Source: Symbiodinium natans (lineage: Eukaryota; Sar; Dinophyceae; Suessiales; Symbiodiniaceae). Taken from it: a stretch of 64,000 bases of DNA. How positions within the stretch are numbered: position 1 is the stretch's first letter; every line of letters begins with the position of its first letter. The translations under genes were made by a program, and so were the position numbers. Location of the stretch: NCBI GenBank assembly GCA_905221605.1, contig CAJNDS010000234.1, positions 92,501 through 156,500 of the forward strand, read 5' to 3'. Positions 22,801 through 36,600 of the stretch are shown here, piece after piece. Below the pieces are notes generated by a model. It had not been told where the DNA came from and made no database searches. It worked only from the letters and a program-made list of their open reading frames with translations.

Positions 22801-25800
22801 AGCTTTCGCAGTGGCAGTGACAACAGTCAGAGTGCGATAGCCGTAGGCCAATTCGATCTTGAACCTTTTCGGGGCCTCTATTGGAGTGTATTGGAGTGGT
22901 GGTGACGCCATACGTGCATGATCTTTTGCCACTGCGTGCGGAGACGCGCTAAACCCTAAACCCTAAGCACTAAACAACCCTAAACCCTAAACCCTTGCGC
23001 ATATTTTATAATCGCGCGCGAGCTTGCATTAATAAGAAAATTGTGAGCAAAGAAGCGAGGAAAAGGACTGGACGTGTGAGCGGTTAACCTTTACTTTTCC
23101 TTTCGTACACCATCAATCTCATGACACCTTAACTTGTTTCGTTCGGTCGCTCATAAGCTTCATGCATTCGCGAGCTCATTTATAATCTTATCTAAACCCT
23201 AAAACCTAAACCCTGAACCCTGAACCCCTAAACCCTGAACCCTGAACCCTAAAACCTAAACCCTAAACCCAAAACCCAAAACCAAAAAACCCAAACCCAC
23301 AACCCAAAAGCCCTGACCCTAAACCCTAAACCCTAAACCCTAAACCCTAAACCCTAAACCCTAAACCCTAAACCCTAAACCCTAAACCCTAAACCCTAAA
23401 CCCTAAACCCTAAACCCTAAACCCTAAACTAAGTACCATGAACCTCCAAGTGCAGCGCAGGTCCTCTCGGAGCGTGCCACCAAGGATGCGGGGAAGTTCC
23501 AGAACCTGGGCTCAGCTCAGGAGGGTTTAGGGGTTTAGGGGTTTAGGGGTTCAGGGGTTTAGGGGTTCAGGGGTTCAGGGGTTCAGGGTTTAGGGTTTAA
23601 GGCTTGGGGTTTAGGATTTTCGTTTCTGGGTTGGGGTTGAGGGGAGTTACGGGGCTTAGGCCTTAGGGTTTAGTTTTTGGGGTGTAGGGTTGCTTGAAGC
23701 TCGTGTAGCATTTCAGGAATAGACCTTGAACCGTCTAGGGATCCTTAGAATGATTCAAGGTCTCTTCCTGAATTCAGGGATTCTCAAGGCCTGTTTGGGT
23801 GCTCAGAAAGACAGGAAACCCTAACCCTAAACCCTAAACCCTAAACCCTAAACCCTAAACCCTAAACCCTAAACCCTAAACCCTAAACCCTAAACCCTAA
23901 ACCCTAAACCCTAAACCCTAAACCCTAAACCCTAAACGACACCTCAAGTAAAGGGTCGGGTTCATGGGGGGTAGGTACCTAGGGAACCTTAGGGAAGCTT
24001 CGGGAGCCTTATGGAGTAGTGGGAAGTATTCAGGAACCTTGGGTTACAGACGCCCTTTGAACACCCCCTCCCTTCAGAACCCTATTATTATTATTATTAT
24101 TTTATGATGATGATGATGATGATGATTATGATTATTATATAACTTAAAGACCAGCACGGAAAAATCCCAGGAAAGCCCTGATTCGGACCTGTGCCGCTCT
24201 CAGCTGCTCTCTCGGCCAGGACCCTAAACCCTAAACCCTAAACCCCAAACCCCAAACCCTAAACCCTAAACCCTAAACCCTAAACCCTAAACCCAAAACC
24301 CAAAACCCAAACAAGAAAACCTTGAACCCTTACTTGGAGGTTCATGATACTTACTAACCAATTATAACTGTACTTATAACCCCACCTATAATGCCCCTAA
24401 AGGGCCTTATGGGGGTTATCCCAATTATAAGTAGGGTTCTAAGCCCAGTTATAAGTGGTTGTTACGTCCCATGAACCTCCAAGTACATCCCAAACCCTAA
24501 ATTCAGACCAAGCCGGCCAGAGTTTAAATCCTGCGGTTGTTATCATGCACTGCTCTGGGTCTTAACGAAGCTCTACTCCCAACGCCGGCTTTCGGGGTTT
24601 TCCGAAAATAGGGGTACCTTTGTTGGAGGTTCCCATTATGGGGATGATCGTCTTTGGGGCTACATGAACTGGGGGCACCCCTATTTTGGTAACCAAGGTC
24701 ATGGCGCTGCCATGCACAGATTCCTTACATGCGGATCTAGAGATGCGTAATATCGGCTACAGAGGTTTGGGACAGATGGGTGCAGAGTCGTCGCAACCCT
24801 AAACCCTGGACCCAACATTTGTGGCGGAGCACGTTGCTTATGTTTTGTGCATCTGTTCTGTCTTGGAGGCACAGGGCGTAGGGTTTAGGGTTTCGGGTTT
24901 AGGGTTTAGGGTTGAACGATGGACAGTTTTTCAACCTGGCAGCTGCCATGCATCTTTCGAAGCACCAAGACGGGCATTGCTACTTCAAGGCGCATCATCA
25001 AGATCAACGTAAGCTTTGCCGATGTTGAAAAGCCAATGTCAGGGCTTGAGCTCCCGATTGCTGGCTGTTTCGGGTTGAGGGGTTCGAGTCGGAAGGAATA
25101 GACCCCAAACCCTAAACCCTGAGCCCTAAACCCTCAAGGTGATGGACAGTCTGCAGCCCCAGGACCCGAAACAGACAGGTGTGAGGGTTTCCTGGGTGAG
25201 CACCCCGAAGCCCCAGCACCCCTGAGCCCTAAAACCCAAGCCCCAAACCCCGAACCCAAACCTCGAACCCCAAACCCAAGACCCCAAGACACCAAAACCC
25301 CCTAAACCCTAAACCCTAAACCCCAACTTCCCCCCTCACTCCGCCCCGAAGCCCTAAACCCTAAACCCTAAACCCTAAACCCTAAACCCTAAACCCTAAA
25401 CCCTAAACCCTAAACCCTAAACCCTAAACCCTAAACCCTAAACCCTAAACCCTAAACCCTAAACCCGAAGCCTAAAGGCACCGACCGCCTCGTGTCCCAC
25501 GGCTCCTTCAAGTTCCGACGTTCCGCGTTCCGCGGGGCAGAGCCCAAGGCCCAGGGCCCAGATGGGAGGGTCAGGGTTTATGGGTTTAGGGTTTAGGGTT
25601 AGGGTTTGGGGTTTAGGTTTAGGGTTTAGGGTTTAGGGTTTAGGGTTTAGGGTTTAGGGTTTAGGGTTTAGGGTTTCGGGTTAAGGGTTTAGGGTTTAGT
25701 TTGTAGGGTTTAGGGTTTAGGGTTCAGGGTTTAGGGTTTAGGGTATGGGGTTCAGGTCTTCAAACTCAAACGGCGGCTTCTCCCGGCACTTTTGGTATGT

Positions 25801-28762
25801 CGAAGGGCGGCTCGAGAGGTGTTCCGAGGGTTTCTGGCGAGGTTCAGATGTGCTTTCATAGCGCGTAGTGTTATTATGACTGGGGCTCTGTTGTCAATAG
25901 TAGACTTGGAGGTTCATGGGTAGTTATAAGCAGGGTCATAAGTATCCTAAATAGGGTCCGAAGTGGGGCTTTTAGGGTTTAGGGTTTAGTTTGTAGGATT
26001 CAGGGTTGAGGGCCTGATCCCTACATGCCAAGATCTTGCTCACTGGCTTAACTAGGGAACCTTCCTTTAAATTTACAAGGGATAAAATGAAAGGCATATG
26101 GGCCTGGGGGTTTCCGATGCTAGGGGTACCTTCTTATGATCCTTATTACAAGGGAATCCTGCTATTTGAGGGTCTCTGTTGGGGTCCCGTATTTTCGTAA
26201 ACCCCCATACTCCTCAACTCAGCTATCCGAGTATACCGCCCCACGAACCTCCAAGCAGAGCGGCCGCTTGACACAAAAAACTCTGGAGCGCCCTCGAAAC
26301 AGGGGTAGGTCTTTTTGTTACCCTTTATCCCCTATATAACCCTCAGAAAGCCATAAAAACTTAATGTTTATAGGGCCCCCAAACCTACCCAAGAAATGCT
26401 AAGCCCTAAATGGTCACGCGGTCTTTGCCAATTAAGCCCTAGACCCTAAACCCTGAACTAAATCTGCCCGAATGCCGGATTCTTGAACCCAAGTGCTTTA
26501 CCTCAGTCACCAGAAAACTTGGATATCTGGTAAAAATGGCTTGCTTTGGCTGGGAACTTAAATTAACGGCAGCCCAGAAAATACAACCTCTGTGAAGCTG
26601 TGTCCGAGGTCACGCTGATCTCTCCAACCGTCGGTGGCCAGGTGCTGCGACAGGGTTAAACCTACTTGGAGGTTTATGGGAAGTTATAAGCGAAATAAGT
26701 ATGGTTGCCAAAATGCTGACCTTACTTACCCATGAACCTCCAAGCACATCCTAAACTCAAAGCTCGAACGGTCAGACCTTGCAACGCAAACCTATGCGTA
26801 TACCCTCAACCCTTAAAGCCTTAGTCCCCAAGCCCTGAACTCTCAGAAGTTGCCAGGATCAGATGAACTGGAGTCACCATATTAAAGGGTCACGATCCGT
26901 GGGTTGGGATGCTTGGGAAGTGCCGACGAGCATCGGCAAGCGGGGTGTGCAAGGGGCGGGGGGTAAGGTGTTGCAATGAGTTTTCGCTTGGGTTTTTGCT
27001 CATCCACGTGTTGATGTGACTCTTGTGTCTTGTTTTGCCAAAGAGCCCACCATCACAGGCAGGTTTTTGGTTTTTAAAGGTAAGCCCGAAACACCCCAAA
27101 CCCTAGACCCTAAGCCCTATACGCTAGAAAACGCCCCAAACCCTAAACCCTAAGCCCTAAGCACTACACGCTAAACCCTAAACCCTAAACCTAAACCCTA
27201 AACCCCAAACCCTAAGCCCTAAGCGCCAAGCCTTAAGCCCTAAACCCTCAACCCCCAAAAGGCTGGCATCCCCTTCAACCTTGCCGTCAACGCCGCGACA
27301 CCTGCCCGCTCAAGCGCCGTCTTTGAGGCGGAGATCCCCAGGGAGCCCTAATATGCCCTTCAGCAAGCCTCAACCCTAAACCCTAAACCCTAAACCCTAA
27401 ACCTTAAACCCTAAACCCTAGACCCCAAACCCTAAACCCTAAACCCTAAACCCTAGACCCTGAGCCCTAAACCCTAAACCCTAAACCCCATGCCCTAAAC
27501 CCTAAACCCCCCTGAAGCCCGAACCCTGAACCCTAAACCCAAACCCCAAACCCTAAACCCTACCCCTGAACCCTGAACCCTAAACCATAAACCCTAAACC
27601 CTAACCCCAAACCCCCAACCCTAAACCCCAAACCCTAAACCCTAAACCTTAAACCCTAAACCGCACCAAAATACCCCGTTAATGAAGGAAAAGACCGTAA
27701 ACCATATAGGGATTCTTGCGATGATTTGCGGGAGATATCTTAGTTGAGGGGTGTTAGGGGGTCTTTGGAGAATGCTCTCCAAGTTCAAGAGGGTCGTTAG
27801 GGTTCAGCGTGTGTTCGGGGTTGAGGGTTTAGGCTTCAAGGTGTCGGGGGTTTAGGGTTAGGGTTCAGGGTGCTTGTGGTTTAGTGTTGAGGGTGTTTAG
27901 TATTTAGGGGGCTGAGGGTTTGAAGAGGGTTGGTTTAAGAGACTTGAAGCAAGGTATCCTTACAAGGGACCCTAAAGGTTGCTAAGGCTTAAGGACCTAG
28001 AGACCTAGAGCCCAGAACCCTCAACCCTCAACCCTCAACCTTCAACTCTTAACCCCCAATCCTCAACCCTCAACCCTCAACCCTCAACCTTCAACCTTCA
28101 ACCTTAAACCCTACACACCGCCTTATGGCGGACACCGTCAGCTGGCAAGACCGACCAATGCTCCCTACGCCGGAAACGATTACTTCGTGCGTGGGGGCAT
28201 GGCTGCCCAGCACCGTGGCCGACTCACTGTGGAATCCCAGGATCTTGCTCTCTCTTTGAGTGCCTGCAGAGTCTAGTTCATGGTTGGGATGTAAAATGTT
28301 ACCCAACTATGACAAAGGAATGTGAGCAACACCGCCTTCATGCCCGCGCAGAGGCCCCCGCTTCGACCAAGCAGTCGTATCCTCACTGGTGTTCTTGGTA
28401 GGGAGTTGGGGTAAACCCAATTCACATGCGACTGGGCCCCGATTCGCGCTTTTAATCTCAGCCGCAGACTCTGTAGAGATCTTAAATACGACTCAAGGTC
28501 TGATCCTCAGTTAAGGGGTATTTGGCCCTAGACGAAACCCTAAACTCATTCCTAAATTAAGGTCGTGGGCCCTCGGGTTGACTGAATGCGGAAACCGTGC
28601 AGAGGCCTGCAGCCAATTGGAGACGCGCGCTGGTGAACTGATCTTGCTGGTCCGTCGCTGGGCAAAGGACGTCGCAGATTTGGGCTTTCGGGGTCGCGGG
28701 CTCGCGGCTACCCCAATATCCAAACCCCCTACTGAAGCACGGGCGACATGGCCGGCCCAGAA

Positions 28763-28795
<33 letters not shown>

Positions 28796-28798
28796 CCG

Positions 28799-28840
<42 letters not shown>

Positions 28841-30604
28841 AAGAGAGAGAGAGAGAGAGAGAAAGAAGAGTGAGTGAGAGGGCAGCCCAAGGATTGCCGG
28901 CATCTCATGCCCAACGCCCCAAACCCTGAACCCGAAACATGCTCATTCTATTTCAGTGGCCACTTTCTTAGGGCTGTCTTTGCCCGTGGCTCGAAGGTAG
29001 GCTTGAAGTTATAGGGTTAACTTTTGTGGTGAGGGAGGCTTTGAGGTTTGAGGATTTCGCTTGAGGCCTTCAGCTGTGTTTTTGTTGAGGTTTGGGGGGG
29101 GTGGGGGGGGGGGGGGGCGGTCGACATTTGGAACCTTGCCGGTTCCTTACTTCCAGCGCCCGATGCCACGCCACTCGACATCTCCCGCTGTTTGTCCCTA
29201 AACCCTAAAGCCTAAGCCCTGAACCTAAACTCCAAACCCAAATCCACGCCCTTGTGGGCAATGACCTTCGATCCCCCCCAAGCCCTACAGCAAAGCCCCA
29301 CCCAGGAAACCCCCGTGAATCAAGAATGTGTCTCAACTCACAAGAGGGAGGATCTCAGTATAGGGTCTAGGACCCGCAGTAGGCACTGAGTCCCCCTTTT
29401 TGTTTCAGGCTTAGGTTCCCCAGCCCATTTAAACCAAAAAGGGCATCCCTTTTCTTCCTAGGTTACTCTCAGGGTTTCGGGCATGGGCGCATGGGGCTGT
29501 CTGGGTGACAGTGAGACGAAGCAGGACCGTGGCATCAGCCATGCCGCCAAGGGCCATCTCTCACCCTACTCCTGGATGCTCTTGGGCAGAATTTGCGTGC
29601 TGAGCGAAATCATGCTTAAGGTTTTTACCCGGTTTCTAGGGGTTTAATGGGCAATGTGCTTGAGGCAGATCGGATCGGTTTAGGGTTTAGGGTTTAGGGC
29701 TTAGGGTTCAGAGTTTCAGGCTTAGGCTTTTAGGCTTTAGGGTTTAGGTCTTAGGCTTTATGGGTTGAGGGTTAGGGTTTATGCATGAAGGGTCCAGGGT
29801 TTAGGCTTGAGGGACCCTATTTCGCAATCCCCGTAAGCGCCAGGCCATCAGACCCGAAAGCCCTACATCTGCAAGGGTAGTAGGGTAAACCCTAAACCCT
29901 AAACCATAAACCCTAAACCCTAAACCCTAAACCCTAAACCCTCAACCAAAAACCCTAAACCCTAAACCCTCAACCCCAAACCCCAGACCCGAGACCCGAA
30001 ACCCCAGACCCCAAACTCCAGACCCCAAACCCGGCAACCCAGGCTCTTGGCAGTGTACTACCTGCAGGTGGGCCTGGATGCTCGGCGCCTTTTAAGGGTT
30101 CAGGGGCTATCAAATATACCATATCTTGGAGGGTCCAGGGACGTAGTAAGTAGATGGTAAGTAGACGTAAAGTGCCCTGACAGGGACCCTAAATGGAGTT
30201 TTCCTACTTTTTACTCGATTAGACAACTGCCTGCTAAGTCCTCCGACCCTCCCAGCAGGGGTCGGAAGAAAATCTAATAGTAATCCCTTAGGGCCTTAGG
30301 GTCCCTTTGTAATTATATTATAACAACCCTTTCAAAGCCCTGTTCTAATGGCTCCCATATTAGCCGTTCTGGAAAGTAACTTCTGATTTTGGTCCTGTCT
30401 TGAGGGTTCTAGGAAGAACAGGTGAACAAAGCTGAACTCCCAACCGCCCCCCGCCCCACCCCTTCAATCGTGTACCCCCGCATACTACTCTAGGGTAAAC
30501 TTTACAGGAGCCCTCATCGGGATCCACTTTCTAGAGGCCTTGAAACAGCACCTCATGTGGACTTGGGATCCAGGGTTTCCTAGAAGACTGAACCCCCCCA
30601 CACC

Positions 30605-30639
<35 letters not shown>

Positions 30640-33600
30640 GGGCTGAGGCTTAAAAGACCGCTCAGTCTTGTACCTATCGAAGGGTAGTTACATGGTCCCT
30701 TTTATATGGTGGTTTAAGACCCCGTATGAGGGGACCGTGTAACTACCCTAAGAGCCTAAAACCAGAAGCCCTACCCAGACATGAAAGTAGTTCAGGGCCC
30801 AGGGTTTTAATAGAGCCCACTGCTCCAGGAAGGCATACGGTTCATCTCCGGTCCCGTCAAGGAAGCCTGCAAGACTGGCTCCAGAGGGCAGGCAGGAAAG
30901 CTCGTGGACCTGCTGCAAGCATTCTCACCGAGTGTGTGAGTTCTGGGAGCGCCAAAGCCTGCTCCAGCTGGCGGAGATGCTCGGCCTCTGAGGCTGGCAT
31001 TGGGGCCGTGAAGCAGGCTGTCGAAACCGAGGCCTGAAAGTTCGCGCCACGATCCGTCACTGTACCCAAGTGCCGGTTTCTCCCTTTCCACACCTCTCTC
31101 CTGGAGTTTGTGGTGGGAGCCTCTACCAAGGATGGAAGGCTGCACATTGCCGTCGGTCACGCCGTCGGCGCCACGGGCGCGAACACCGTCGCCACAGTTT
31201 TGGCTGGAGTGAGTGTTGACGAAAAACGCCTGGAGGAGCTGGATACGAGTTTTAGGATGATGATTCGGAGGTCAGGGAGGTTTTCAGCGACGCAAAGTTT
31301 ATGTTTTAGGAATGTCATAGCACTGGGCTAGTTTGATTCCTTAGGGGGAATCGGTATAGGTGCCTTAAATCCTACACTGACAACTTAAACCCTCAACACC
31401 GAGTCCCCAAAGCCAAAGCTCCTAACCCCTGAAGCCCAAACCCCCCGAACCCTACACCCTAAGCCCTGAGTCCCAACACCTTGAACCCCAAAAACCTTGA
31501 ACCCTCAACCCAAACCCCAAAACCCTCAACCCTCAACATCCGACACGCGAACCTCTGAGGACGAGCAGGAGCAACTCCTCCCCGACATGGGCTCCTGGGC
31601 CAGAGGGGGTCTGGAGTAGGTTCCCTGAATTTAGGGTTTAGGGTTTAGGTTTTTGGATGTAGAGGGGTTTGGGATTGAGGGCTCAGGGCTTAAGGTCTAG
31701 CAGGGGTTTGGAGTCTCAGGGTTTCGCCTTGTTTGGGGCTCCAGTAGGCTTGGAGTCTGTAATCAAGGGGAGGTTTAGGGTTTGAGGTTTCGGGTTTGGG
31801 GTTTAGGGTTGAGGGTTTAGGATTTAGGGTTTAGGGTGGGATGGACGCCCACGCTACAAGTTTCGTGAAGTCCTCAGCCTTGAGCCCATGGCCCTAAACT
31901 AGGGTTTAGGGTTTGGGGTTTAGGGTTTAGGGCTAGGGTTTAGGGTTAGGGTTTAGGGTTTAGGGTTTGGGGTTTAGGGTCTCCTTCAATCCCTTAACCC
32001 AAACCACCACCAAATCAGGCTTCCTCTCCTCGGGCAAGCGCCCGGCCAAGCCGGCCACAAACTGCACGCTCAGCACGGGCGAGTTGCTGAAAGGCGGCCA
32101 GGGGTGGTGGGGAATTGAGAGGGTTTTGCAGGTTGGGGTTTAGGGTTTGGGGTTCAGGGTTTAGGGTTTAGGGTTTGGGGTTTAGGGTTTAGGGTTTAGA
32201 GGGCTCAGGGTTCAGGGTTGAGTTTGTAGCCTCAAATTTCCGAAGCTGCTGCCTGCTTAGGGTTTTAGCGGTTTAGGAGTTTAGGATTTAGGGTTTGGGG
32301 TGTAGGGTTTGGGTTTAGGGTATAGGGTTTCGGGGCTGTGTACTCGTAGCTCGAAGCATGCCTTTTCGGATGGCCCAGCCCCCAAAAGCTCACAGCCCTG
32401 AACCCTAAACCCCAAGCCTAAACCCTGAACCCTAAACCCTAAACCCTAAACCCCAAACCCCAAACCCTAAACCCTAAACCCTAAACCCTAAACCCTGAAC
32501 CCTGAATCCTGAACCCTGAACGCTGAACCCTAAACCCTAAACCCTAAGCCCTAAGCCCTAAACCTTAAACCTTAAACCGTAAACCCTAAGCCCTAAGCCC
32601 TAATCCTAAACCCTGAGCCCTAGACTATCAACGTCACACCCAAGATACTCAACCAACCCTACTACTGACTCCTTGCTTCTACCCTCGCACTGAGCCCCCC
32701 CAATAAACCCCTGGGTTTAGGGTTTTAGGGTCTCGATTTCAATCAGTGACCCGAGGCCCTAAATCCGAAAAGCGAGACTTTTGCTTTCCTCGGTCTCGGG
32801 GTTTGCTAGATTGGGGTTCAGTTTTTTTGTTGGGGGGGGAGGGGGGGGAGGGGTGGGGGGAGGGAGGGGGGGGGAGAGGGAGGGGGGGGAGGGGGGGGGG
32901 TGGTTGGGGGGTCTTGTGTGATGTTAGGGGGTTTTTGAGTGCCCAAGATGCAATCTCGCTCGTGTTCCACCCAGGGTGCGATGTGGGGGTGGGTGCAGCA
33001 CCCCCAAACCCCAAATCCTGACCCCGAACTACTAGACCCCAAACCATAAAACCTAAGCCCCAAACCCTAAACCCCTAAACCCTAAACCCTAAACCCTAAA
33101 CCCTAAACCCTAAACCCTAAACCCTAAACCCTAAACCCTAAACCCTAAACCCTAAACCTTGGGATGTTCCCCCTTTATTGAGAGTTTAGTTCCCTATTAG
33201 AATCCCCAGGGCCTGTTAGTCTAAGGGGAACATCCCCACCTAAACCCCTCAATCTCCCTGAATCACGGGGTTCCCCTCTAAACTACCCCCCCCCTACATC
33301 CTCCCATAATTAAGGTCATTTAGGGATAATTCAGCCTAGAGGGGGTAGCAGGGGGAACCCATGACTGAACCGCCAGCCGTGCGCAGGCTTCATGCGCTTC
33401 TACGCCAAGCCTCGTGGCTGGCACCCTCCCACCCGCCCCCCCCGTCCACCAACTGCCCTAAACCTAAACCCCAAATCGTAAACCCTACACCCTGACACCT
33501 AAACCCTATAGACCCTAGACCCCAGACCCTAAACCCCAAACTTGAGCCCTAAACCCTACAGTACACCCTACACTCTACCCCGTAAACCCTAGACCCTACA

Positions 33601-36600
33601 CCCTAAATCCTAAACCCGAACCCTAAAGCCTAAACCCTAATAACCCTAAACCCTTAAAACAAAGCAATAACCTTAGACCGAAGCGGCCCTAAGCCCTCCA
33701 CCCCTAACGCCACACAAAAACCAAACTGCACATCACCGTATCCTAAAACCATAAAATTGGCAGCGGAGAACTAACCTTGAACCCTAAACCCTAAACCCTA
33801 AACCCTAACCCTAAATCCTAAACCCCAGACCCTAAACCCTAAACCCTAAACCCTAAACCCTAAACCCTAAACCCTAAACCCTAAACCCTAAACCCTAAAC
33901 CCTAACCCCTCAACCCTAAACCCTAAACCCTAAACCCTAAACCCTAAACCCTAAACCCTAAACCCTAAACCCTAAACCCTAAACCCTAAACCCTAAACCC
34001 TAAACCCTAAACCCGAAGAAGCCTCAGGTTCGGCTGGGGCTCTGAGATTGTCTCGGTGCGTCGCGGAATGCGTCGCTTGGCCTCGCATTGCCCTACAGCA
34101 GTCTTTTGGGGTTTAGGGTTTAGGGTTTAGGGTTTAGGGTTTAGGGTTTAGGGTTTAGGGTTTGAGGTTTAGAGCTTATAGCCCTGAGTTAAAGAATCTA
34201 CCTTCATCAAGGAGCCCTCTGAATGAAGAGGTCTTGGGCACGAAGCCTTAAACAAAGAAGAAGTCTTTCATCAAGGGTTTGGGGTTTAGGGTTTAGGGTT
34301 TAGGGTTTAGGGTTTAGGGACCCTAATCCTTCATCAAGGGGCCCATGCGCCATCTGATCCCTTCCAGGTTTGCCGCCCAATGACTCTCTCCCCCGCCGCC
34401 AGCTCGACAAGGCCAAGCAGCACCTTGAACCCCAAACCCTAAACCCTAAGCTAAGCCCTGAACCCTAAACCCTAAACCCTACACCCTGCACCTTAAACCC
34501 TGCACCCTAAACCCTAAACCCTAAACCCTATATACCCTAAACCCTATATACCCTAGACCCCGAAAACCCCTAAAAACCATAAACCTGCCCTAATCCCTGA
34601 GCCCCTAAAAACAAGACCCCCCCTGTCGAACCAAGAGTCCCTAGCACTGGGAGTTTCCCAAAATGGGGGTACCCCCTTATGCCCTAAACCCCTAAACCCT
34701 ACACCCTAAACCCTAAGCCCAAAATCCTTGGAAGTTCATGGGTAGACATAAGTAGGGTTAGAAGGTAGGGTAATTCTACTTATGGTTACTTCTGCAACCT
34801 TACACATATGTCTACCCATGAACTTCCAAGTAGAGTAGACTTCCCTTTATAAGGGCTCTCTTAAGGAGAGTACCGCAAGTGTGGGAAGCCCTATAAACCC
34901 TATGAACCCTACGCCCTACGCCCTGACCCTTTAAACCCTAAACCCTATAAACCCTAAACCCTGAGTCCCTAAAAACCCTATAAACCCTAAACCCTATGAA
35001 CCCTACGAGCCCTACGCCCTAAGACTTCACATCTAGGAGCTCAGAGACCTTCCAGGGGCCCCTAGACACCTCAGAGCATCACGCCTTTCATTCGCCAAGT
35101 CGTGATTTGCTGCTGTTCTCATTGCACGAAGGTTTAGGGTTTGGGGTTTGGGGTTTGGGGTTTAGGGTTTGGGGTTTAGGCCTCTTGGGCCACTTTATAG
35201 TTTCCCTTGTTGGGTTTCAAAAGATCATCTTTCGAAATACTTCTCAGAAGGTTTGTAAAGGGCCATCCTATCGCAGCGCCCCACATCCCCCCCCCTCTCC
35301 CCGTCTCCCCCCCATGAATCTCCGAACCCCCAAAAAACCGCAAACCCCAACAGCCCTGGGTTTTCGAGGGATTTGGGGTTTAGGGTTTGCGGGTTGAGGG
35401 TTTAGGGTTTAGGAACCCCAGGGGTATTTTCGGGTTTTGCATTCAGAGTCCGGCACCCCAAAAAATCTAGCCCTAAACCCTAGACCCTAAACCCTAAACG
35501 CTGAAAAAAGCAAAGCCTTTTGTGTGCGCAGGCCGGCAACCCCAGCCTGGAAGCTCCCATCATCGAAGCTGCTCGACTGAGCTTAAGGCCCTTAATCTTA
35601 TTCCCCCATATAAGCCCTATAAAAGCCTTGTAAGAGCCTTATATCGCCGCTGTATAATCCGATATACCTCAGTAGCCCCTAAAACAACCCCTAAATAACT
35701 CCTAAGGTTCCTTACGGAGGGTCCCTCCTTCAGTCCCTTGAGCCTGGCTCAGGGCGGCTTTCTGAGGGTTTGCGTTGGGGAGGGGGGGGGGGGGGGGGCC
35801 CTAAGCCCGAAGCCCTGAACTCGAAAGCCCCCGAACCTTCAAATCCCTAAGCCCCTAAAGCACTGCACCCCGAAACCCCTAAACCTCTCAACCCCTAAAC
35901 CCTAAACCCTTAAAGGAGCCACCAGTCGCCCGCTTCTCCTCTAAACCCCAAACCCTCTGCCTTGAGTCCTCGGACACAGAGTACGCCCTAGTTCCCTCTT
36001 CTTTTGGGGTCGTAGGGTTTAGGAAGATGGCGGTTGAGGACCCTTTCGAGGCTGACGTGAACCTGGGAGCCTCCATGCCTCTTGGACGCAGAGCAAACAT
36101 TAAGCCCAAAACCCTCAACCCTTGAACCCTGAACCCTGAACAACCCTGAACCCTGAACCCTAAACCCTAAACCCTAAACCCTAAACCCTAAACCCTAAAC
36201 CCTAAACCCTAAACCCTAAACCTCTAAACCCTGAACCCTGAACCCTAAACCCTGGACCCTAAACCCTAAAGCCTTTTCATTCGGGCTTCAAAGTTTTCAG
36301 CAAAGGAGGGAGCGATTCTGCGTTGGTGCTGTGGGAACATGGGGCTCAGATGAGTTTGAGGGATTAGGGTTTAGGGCTATGGGTTTGTGGGAGCATCGGG
36401 TTACCTGACCGGATTAGGGTTTAAGGTTTAGGAACCCTAAACCCTTAATCCTAAACCCCAAACCCTCACCTACGCCGCAAGCCCGAAGCCCAGAAGCTTC
36501 AACGATTGCTTTGGGGCGTGATTGGTCTGCTTGCTAACCAGTCAAGAGTTAAATGTCCAGCTTTTGGGGCTGAAGTTGTTGGTTTAGGGTTTAGGGTTTA

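Noticed and set aside
22833-22862. Another spliced-leader relic (CCGTAGGCCAATTCGATCTTG)
   Set aside because: Only the first six bases and a few scattered positions agree, and no open frame follows.
28511-28914. Leucine/serine- and arginine/glutamate-rich frames on both strands
   Set aside because: Translation of the GA microsatellite. Only the upstream LILLVRRWAKD part belongs to a real exon.
32739-33063. Proline-rich and glycine-rich frames
   Set aside because: They translate a G-rich tract and its complement.
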